In this document: one piece after another, positions 5,463 to 10,679 of the stretch
How positions within the stretch are numbered: the stretch's first letter is position 1
Layout of the letters: every line of letters begins with the position of its first letter
Assembly (NCBI GenBank): GCA_903919625.1
Contig: CAIXIZ010000139.1
Coordinates: forward strand, 1 to 10,679
DNA length: 10,679 nt
DNA from: an uncultured Verrucomicrobiota bacterium
GTDB lineage: Bacteria > Verrucomicrobiota > Verrucomicrobiia > Opitutales > Opitutaceae
Direction of reading: 5' to 3'
Notes under the pieces: model-generated
Database searches by the model: none
Seen by the model: the letters and a program-made list of their open reading frames with translations, nothing else
What the model was told of the DNA's origin: nothing
Position numbers and translations under genes: made by a program

Positions 5463-8294
5463 ATGCCGTCCCGCCGCATTTTGCTCCCGTGGAACCGCCC
5501 GCTGCTGCCGCAGGCGGTGGCGGGGCTCGCGGCAGGCTGGGATGGTCACGGGCCGCTCGACCTTTCGGGTTTGCTCGTGGTGGTGCCGACGAAGCAGGCG
5601 GGGCGGCGGCTGCGGGAGGCGTTGGCCGGCCATGCGGCGCAACAGGGTCAGGCGGTGTTTTCGCCCCGGGTCATGTCGCCGGAAATGCTCGTCGTCCTGG
5701 GCGCGCCCTTGGGGGGGAGCGCGACGCGCTCCGAAGCGCGGCTGGCGTGGATCTCGGTGCTGCGGGCGGTCCGGACCGAGGAATTCCGGGCGGTGTTTCC
5801 GCTCGATCCGCCGGCGCGAGATTTTGCCTGGGCCCGGCGGCTGGCCGATCAGTTGCTGCGACTGCAGGCCATGCTGGCCGAGAACGCGCTGCGCATCGGG
5901 GACGTGCCCGCCCGGGCCGGCCGGGATTTTCCCGAGACGGAACGTTGGTCGCAGTTGGGCGAGCTGGAACGGCGTTACGATGCCGCGCTGGCGCGGGGCG
6001 GGCGGCGCGACATCCAGGCGGCGAAAATCGCCCGGGTGGACCGTGACTTGCCGTGGCCCGCCGGGGTGAATAAGATCGTCGTGCTCGCCACCCCCGACCC
6101 GCTGCCGCTGGCCATCCGGGCGCTGGAGCAGCACGCCACGCAGGGGCCGGTTGAGGTCGTCATGTACGGGGAGGATGAGAAAATGTTCGATGCCTGGGGG
6201 CGTCCGCTCACCGACACCTGGGTACGGCGGGAGATGGGATGGCCGGGCATCGAGCAAAACATCCACCTGTGTGCCAACCCGGCCGATCAGGCGGCGCGGG
6301 TCGTGGGGCTGGCGAAATCATATGCGGCCACGGAAGGCAGGCTGGCGGTGGGCGTGGGCGATGCCGAAGCGCTCGCCCCCTTGGAAGGCGGGCTGGCGCG
6401 GGCGGGGATTGCCGCCTTCAATCCCGCCGGGCACGCCCGCAAGCGGGATGCCTTGCACGCCCTGCTGGTGGCGCTTGCGGATTTTGCCCGGGAGGAGGAC
6501 CTGACACACACGGCGGCCCTCGCGCGCTGTCCCGATGTGCTGGCCTGGCTGGAGGCGCGGGCGGAGGGCGGAATGTTTTCCCCGGCGGGGATGCTGGCGG
6601 AACTGGACAAATTGCACGCGCGGCATCTGCCGGCCACGCTCCGGTCAGCCCTGGACCATGCCGGAAAATTTCCCCAGGCCGCCTTTGCCCTCAGGGCGCT
6701 GGGGGAGCTGCACGCGCGGCTCACGCGCGGGGAGTTTCCCGACAACGCGGCCGCGGCGCTGGCGGAAATTTTTACCACCCGACGGATTGAGGCCGGCTCG
6801 TGGCTGGCGGAGTCGGCGGAAGTGTGGCGCGAGAATCTGCAGGAGGTGGGCGACGCCCTGCGCCAATTTCCCGGAGCGCCGCAGTCCGAAGGCTGGGAGC
6901 TGGCCCTGGAAGCGTTTGCGGCCGAAATGCGCACGGAGGAAAAGCCGGCGGGTGCGCTCGAACTGAACGGCTGGCTGGAACTGCTCTGGGAGGACGCGCC
7001 GCAGCTCGTGGTGACGGGGCTCAACGACGGCAGCGTGCCGGAGGCGGTGGTGGGCGACGGATTTTTGCCGGAAGCGCTGCGGGGGCGGCTCGGGCTGAAG
7101 ACGAACGCCGCGCGGCTGGCGCGCGATGCCTATCTGCTGGCCGCGCTGGCCGCCTGGCGCGTGGCCGCCGGATCCGGCGGAGAGCCGCCCGGCCGCCTGG
7201 ACCTGCTGCTCGGCAAAGTCTCGGCGGCGGGAGATCCGCTGCGGCCGTCCCGGCTGCTGTTCCGCTGCGCGGATGCGGCGCTGCCCGGGCGCGTGGCCTG
7301 GCTGTTTCGCGAGGTCGAAGCGGCCCAGGCCAGCCTGCCCTGGGCGAGGGCGTGGCGGCTGCGGCCGCCGCGGGCCGCGCCGCCGGCAAAAGTTTCGGTC
7401 ACGGCGTTGCGCGACTGGCTGGCCTGCCCGTTCCGGTTTTACCTGAAACATGTCCTGCAGATGGCGCCGGTTGAGCCGGAAAAAGCGGAGCTGGATGCGT
7501 TGGATTTCGGCACCCTGGTCCATGGGGCGTTGCAGGCCATGGGCGAAGACGAGGCCCTGCGCGACTGCACGGACGAGACGACGTTGCGCACCGGGCTGCT
7601 GGGGGCGTTGGAACGGGGCGCGCGCGCCCAGTTCGGCGGGGAACTGACGCTGCCGCTGGTCGTGCAACTGGAATCAGCGCGGCAGCGGCTCACCGCGGCC
7701 GCGCGGGTGCAGGCCCGGGAACGGGCGGCGGGCTGGCGCATCGAGCGGGTGGAGTGGAAATTTCAGCAAACCTTCGGCGGGCTGCAGGTGCGGGGAAAAA
7801 TCGACCGGATTGACCGGCATACCGGGACCGGGGCGTATCGCGTGCTCGACTACAAAACCAGCGACCTGGCGGTGGCGCCGGAACAGGCGCATCTCGGGCC
7901 GGTGAGCGACGCGGCGGCGGGGCGGCCGTCGTGGATGCAGGTGAGGGCGGGCGACCGGCCCCGCCGCTGGCTCGACCTGCAGCTGCCGCTGTACCGGCGC
8001 GCCGCGGCGGAGGAGCTGGGCGCGGCGGTGGGGTGCGGCTATTTTAACCTGCCCAAGGCGGCGGGAGAGACGGCCGTGGAGCTGTGGGACGGGCCGACGG
8101 CGGCATTGCAGACCGCGGCCGAGGCCTGTGCGGCGGGAGTGGCGGCGGCGATTGCCGCCGGGGAATTCTGGCCTCCGGTGGAACGGGACGCGCGCGACGA
8201 CGCAGCCTGGGCGGGGCTGTTTCACCACGGGACGGCCGCGAGTGTGGAATGGGCCGGGGAGACCCCGGCCAAGACCAGGGAGGGCACGCCATGA
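5463..8294 (+). CDS. addB: AddB-like helicase-nuclease subunit (PD-(D/E)XK nuclease)
   Basis: This 943-residue protein resembles AddB, the partner of AddA in resecting DNA double-strand ends for recombination. The N-terminal part is a degenerate helicase fold: VVVPTKQAGRRLREAL (39-54) is in place of motif Ia, and no Walker A is seen, so it probably does not hydrolyse ATP. GLNDGSVPE (519-527) followed by FLPEALRGRLGL (534-545) matches the AddB/RecC-type GLNEG region. The C-terminal nuclease is complete: GTLVH with His687, GKID with Asp781, VLDYKTS with Asp796 and Lys798, and LQLPLY with Gln840. Of the four iron-sulfur cysteines known in Bacillus AddB, only Cys655 (ACPFRFY) is seen. The ATG at 5463 is preferred over an in-frame GTG at 5436 that falls inside the ATCCGTG repeat. 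No Shine-Dalgarno site precedes it. The stop overlaps the addA-like ATG. Alternative name: PD-(D/E)XK nuclease family protein. Confidence 0.85.
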   Translation: MPSRRILLPWNRPLLPQAVAGLAAGWDGHGPLDLSGLLVVVPTKQAGRRLREALAGHAAQQGQAVFSPRVMSPEMLVVLGAPLGGSATRSEARLAWISVLRAVRTEEFRAVFPLDPPARDFAWARRLADQLLRLQAMLAENALRIGDVPARAGRDFPETERWSQLGELERRYDAALARGGRRDIQAAKIARVDRDLPWPAGVNKIVVLATPDPLPLAIRALEQHATQGPVEVVMYGEDEKMFDAWGRPLTDTWVRREMGWPGIEQNIHLCANPADQAARVVGLAKSYAATEGRLAVGVGDAEALAPLEGGLARAGIAAFNPAGHARKRDALHALLVALADFAREEDLTHTAALARCPDVLAWLEARAEGGMFSPAGMLAELDKLHARHLPATLRSALDHAGKFPQAAFALRALGELHARLTRGEFPDNAAAALAEIFTTRRIEAGSWLAESAEVWRENLQEVGDALRQFPGAPQSEGWELALEAFAAEMRTEEKPAGALELNGWLELLWEDAPQLVVTGLNDGSVPEAVVGDGFLPEALRGRLGLKTNAARLARDAYLLAALAAWRVAAGSGGEPPGRLDLLLGKVSAAGDPLRPSRLLFRCADAALPGRVAWLFREVEAAQASLPWARAWRLRPPRAAPPAKVSVTALRDWLACPFRFYLKHVLQMAPVEPEKAELDALDFGTLVHGALQAMGEDEALRDCTDETTLRTGLLGALERGARAQFGGELTLPLVVQLESARQRLTAAARVQARERAAGWRIERVEWKFQQTFGGLQVRGKIDRIDRHTGTGAYRVLDYKTSDLAVAPEQAHLGPVSDAAAGRPSWMQVRAGDRPRRWLDLQLPLYRRAAAEELGAAVGCGYFNLPKAAGETAVELWDGPTAALQTAAEACAAGVAAAIAAGEFWPPVERDARDDAAWAGLFHHGTAASVEWAGETPAKTREGTP
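8279..8283 (+). promoter_or_regulatory. Shine-Dalgarno site of the addA-like gene
   Basis: GGAGG sits 7 bases upstream of the ATG at 8291, inside the end of the addB-like gene. It supports 8291 over the later in-frame ATGs at 8309 and 8312. It is the only good Shine-Dalgarno match before any start in this window. Confidence 0.7.
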
Positions 8295-10679
8295 AAATTC
8301 CCGGCCATATGATGATTTTGGCGTCGGCGGGGTCGGGGAAGACCTATGCCCTGACGAACCGCTACATCGCGCTGCTGGCCGCCGGCGCCGCACCGGAGCG
8401 GATCGTGGCGCTCACATTCACCCGCAAGGCGGCGGGCGAGTTTTTCGACGAAATCCTGAAGAAGCTGGCGCGCGCGGCGGCCTCGGAAACCGAGGCGGGG
8501 AAGCTGGCCCACGAACTCGGCGCCACGACGGGACCGGCGGATTTTCTGCGGCTGCTGCGGGCGGTGGTGGAGGCGATGCCGCAGCTCAGCCTTGGCACAC
8601 TCGACAGCTTTTTCACCCGCGTGGTGCGGAGCTTTCCCCTGGAACTGGGGCTGGGGGGCGAGTTCGCCTTGCTGGAGGGCGCGGCGGCGCAACGGGAACG
8701 GCGCCGGGCGCTGGCCCGGCTGTGCGCCGCGACCGCTGGGGGTCCGGGGGCGGCGCAGCGGGACTTTATCGAGGCCTTTAAGCGGGCCACCTTTGGGACG
8801 GAGGAGAAACGGCTCATGGGAAAATTGGATGCATTTCTCGACGCCCATGCAGAGACGTACCTCGACGCACCGCTGGCGGCGTGCTGGGGCGAGGCCCGGC
8901 ACATCTGGCCGGAGGGAAACCCCTGGCTGGCCGCGGCGGAACGGCGCGAGGAGGCCGTCCGGGAGCTGCACGCGGCGCTGCCGTGGGCGACCCTGGGGGA
9001 CCGGCAACGCGGGCGGCTGGAGGATTTTTTTGCGGCCTTGCCGGAATGGTCGCCGGGCGCGCCACTGCCGCCACCGGTCCGTTATCTCATCGGCAACGCG
9101 TTCAAGGTGTGGGAGCCGTTGCAGGCCGGACGGGCGGAGCTGACGGTGGAGCGGAAAAAAGTGCCGCTCGGGCCGCCGGCCAGCGCAGCGCTCCGGGCGG
9201 TCGTGATGGCGTTGGGCGGTGCCGAGCTGGTGCGCCGGCTGGAGATGACGCGCGGCATTTATGCCGTGTTACATGGTTATGACCTGGTTTATCAGGACGC
9301 GGTGCGCCGGGGCGGACAGCTGACCTTTGCCGACATCACGCGGCTGCTGCAGCCGGTCGCGCTCACGCGCGAGGCGGGCGCCGGAGGAGAATCCCCGGAC
9401 GGGGCCGGCCGCCGGCTGCTGCTGGACTGGCGGCTCGACGCGCAGTACGACCACTGGCTGCTCGACGAGTTTCAGGACACAAGCTTCGCGCAGTGGAGCG
9501 TACTGCGGAACCTGATCGACGAGGCGGTCCAGGATGCGGAAGGGCGGCGGAGTTTTTTTTATGTGGGCGATGTGAAGCAGGCCATCTTTGCGTGGCGGGC
9601 GGGCGACGCGCGGCTCTTCCGGGAAATTTTCGACCACTACAATGCGGCGGCGCCCGGGGCGATTGCGGAGCGGCACCTGACCACCTCGTGGCGGTCGGGG
9701 CCGGCGGTGATCACGATGGTCAACCGGGTGCTGGGCGACGCGGCGGCCCTGCGGGCCGTGCTGCCGCCCGACGCGGCGGCCCGGTGGTCCCGGGAGTGGC
9801 GGGCCCACTCGAGCGAGCGCGAAGGGCTGGGCGGTTTCGCCGGGCTGCGCCACGCGGCGGATGAAGCCGGCCGGTTTGCGGAGACCCTGGCCATCTTGCG
9901 GGAGACGGAACCCCGGGCGCGCGGGCTGACCGTGGCGGTGCTGGTGCAAAAAAATGACACGGCCGCGCGGCTCGCCGACTTTCTGCGGCGGGAGGGCGGG
10001 CTCGCCGCAGTAGCGGAGAGCGATCTCCACGTCGCGACCGACAATCCCCTCACCTGCGCCCTGCTGGCGCTGCTCCGTGCCGCCGCCCATCCGGGCGATA
10101 ATTTTGCGCAGGAGCACTGGCGGATGACCCCCTTGGGGGCGGCCCTGGCCGAGGCGGGCGGGACGACCCGGGACACGGTCACGCGGCGCCTGCTGGGCGA
10201 ACTGCACACCGCAGGATTTGCCGGAACGCTGGAAAAATGGCTGCGCGTGCTGGAGCCGGCGCTCGGGCCAAAGGATGAGTTCAGCCGGACGCGGGGCCGG
10301 CAGCTGGTTGAACTTGCGCGGGAGTATGACGAAGGCGGCCGGCGCGACGTGGCGGAATTTCTCGCCCTGGCCGAGGCGCATACGGTGCGCGATGCCGATG
10401 CGGCCGGAGTGGTGCGGGTGATGACGGTGCACAAGGCGAAAGGGCTGGGGTTCGACGTGGTGATCCTGCCGGACCTGGAGGGGCAGTCGCTGGCGCAACG
10501 GCGCAAGGGGCTGGCCGTACACCATGCGGCCGACCGCAGCGTCGGGTGGATTTTGGATCTGCCGGAGAAACTCTTTGCCGAACACGATGCGGTGCTCGCC
10601 GCGCACATCGCGGGCGAGGAAGTGGAGGCGGCCTATGAGGCGCTGTGTGTGCTGTACGTGGCGATGACCCGGGCGAAGC
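8291..10679 (+). CDS. addA: AddA-like UvrD/Rep-family helicase (3' end beyond window)
   Basis: This frame is open to the window edge (796 codons plus one base) and encodes a superfamily 1A helicase, the motor expected to pair with the AddB-like protein. Motifs in order: Walker A ASAGSGKT (11-18), Ia TFTRKAAGEF (41-51 region), TLDSFF (103-108), II LLDEFQDT (390-397), III GDVKQAIFAWR (426-436), IV LTTSWRS (463-469), V TVHKAKGLGF (712-721) and VI LYVAMTRAK (788-796). Motif V has Gly where UvrD and RecB have Glu (KGLE), a variant I associate with a subgroup of these helicases. The C-terminal region, where AddA carries its own PD-(D/E)XK nuclease, lies outside the window, so whether this subunit is also a nuclease is unknown. 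The start overlaps the addB stop (ATGA) and has a good ribosome site, implying coupled translation. Two T-runs (T7 at 9025-9031, T8 at 9553-9560) stand out in the GC-rich gene. Confidence 0.9.
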   Translation, partial: MKIPGHMMILASAGSGKTYALTNRYIALLAAGAAPERIVALTFTRKAAGEFFDEILKKLARAAASETEAGKLAHELGATTGPADFLRLLRAVVEAMPQLSLGTLDSFFTRVVRSFPLELGLGGEFALLEGAAAQRERRRALARLCAATAGGPGAAQRDFIEAFKRATFGTEEKRLMGKLDAFLDAHAETYLDAPLAACWGEARHIWPEGNPWLAAAERREEAVRELHAALPWATLGDRQRGRLEDFFAALPEWSPGAPLPPPVRYLIGNAFKVWEPLQAGRAELTVERKKVPLGPPASAALRAVVMALGGAELVRRLEMTRGIYAVLHGYDLVYQDAVRRGGQLTFADITRLLQPVALTREAGAGGESPDGAGRRLLLDWRLDAQYDHWLLDEFQDTSFAQWSVLRNLIDEAVQDAEGRRSFFYVGDVKQAIFAWRAGDARLFREIFDHYNAAAPGAIAERHLTTSWRSGPAVITMVNRVLGDAAALRAVLPPDAAARWSREWRAHSSEREGLGGFAGLRHAADEAGRFAETLAILRETEPRARGLTVAVLVQKNDTAARLADFLRREGGLAAVAESDLHVATDNPLTCALLALLRAAAHPGDNFAQEHWRMTPLGAALAEAGGTTRDTVTRRLLGELHTAGFAGTLEKWLRVLEPALGPKDEFSRTRGRQLVELAREYDEGGRRDVAEFLALAEAHTVRDADAAGVVRVMTVHKAKGLGFDVVILPDLEGQSLAQRRKGLAVHHAADRSVGWILDLPEKLFAEHDAVLAAHIAGEEVEAAYEALCVLYVAMTRAK

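Noticed and set aside
9269..10606. Minus-strand frame of 445 codons opposite the addA-like gene
   Set aside because: Helicase motifs II to V lie on the + strand across the same bases; the antisense product has no recognisable feature.

Overview
The window reads as a high-GC bacterial chromosome. The mix of a SUMF1-like protein tail, an ATCCGTG intergenic repeat of a kind I recall from Verrucomicrobia/Planctomycetes-type genomes, and a scarcity of Shine-Dalgarno sites suggests Verrucomicrobiota, possibly Opitutaceae. This placement is inference from style, not from a marker-gene search.

Layout, all genes on the + strand. (1) 2-82 is the last 26 codons of a protein with a SUMF1/formylglycine-generating-enzyme type ending. 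(2) 165-425 is rpsT (ribosomal protein S20), closed by a strong intrinsic terminator at 452-494. (3) 739-1965 encodes an exported 408-residue protein of unknown function built from four copies of a helical unit with a GGH/GGY turn. (4) About 1985-3040 is a lower-GC patch (two 60-base blocks counted by hand give 27% and 32% G+C). It holds a small cytosolic ORF, a predicted lipoprotein and a possible 49-codon ORF, none recognised; it looks like acquired DNA. (5) 3051-5323 is a two-gene ABC-2 exporter: an ATPase and a permease joined by an ATGA overlap. The permease has an unusual C-terminal domain of about 170 residues after a likely seventh membrane segment. (6) 5324-5462 is an intergenic spacer with a degenerate purine-rich GGANGGA tract followed by three ATCCGTG heptamers. 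(7) 5463-10679 is an AddB-like PD-(D/E)XK nuclease subunit, overlapping by ATGA a UvrD-type helicase (AddA-like). The second gene runs off the window just after helicase motif VI, so its nuclease domain is not seen.

How the genes work together: the AddB/AddA pair should form one helicase-nuclease complex for processing DNA double-strand ends before RecA-dependent recombination. The ABC pair should form one exporter with unknown substrate. The other genes show no evident functional link to these. I see no defence system, CRISPR array, tRNA, rRNA or transposase. The items most worth attention are the four-repeat exported protein, the low-GC patch with its orphan small genes, the permease extension and the intergenic repeats.
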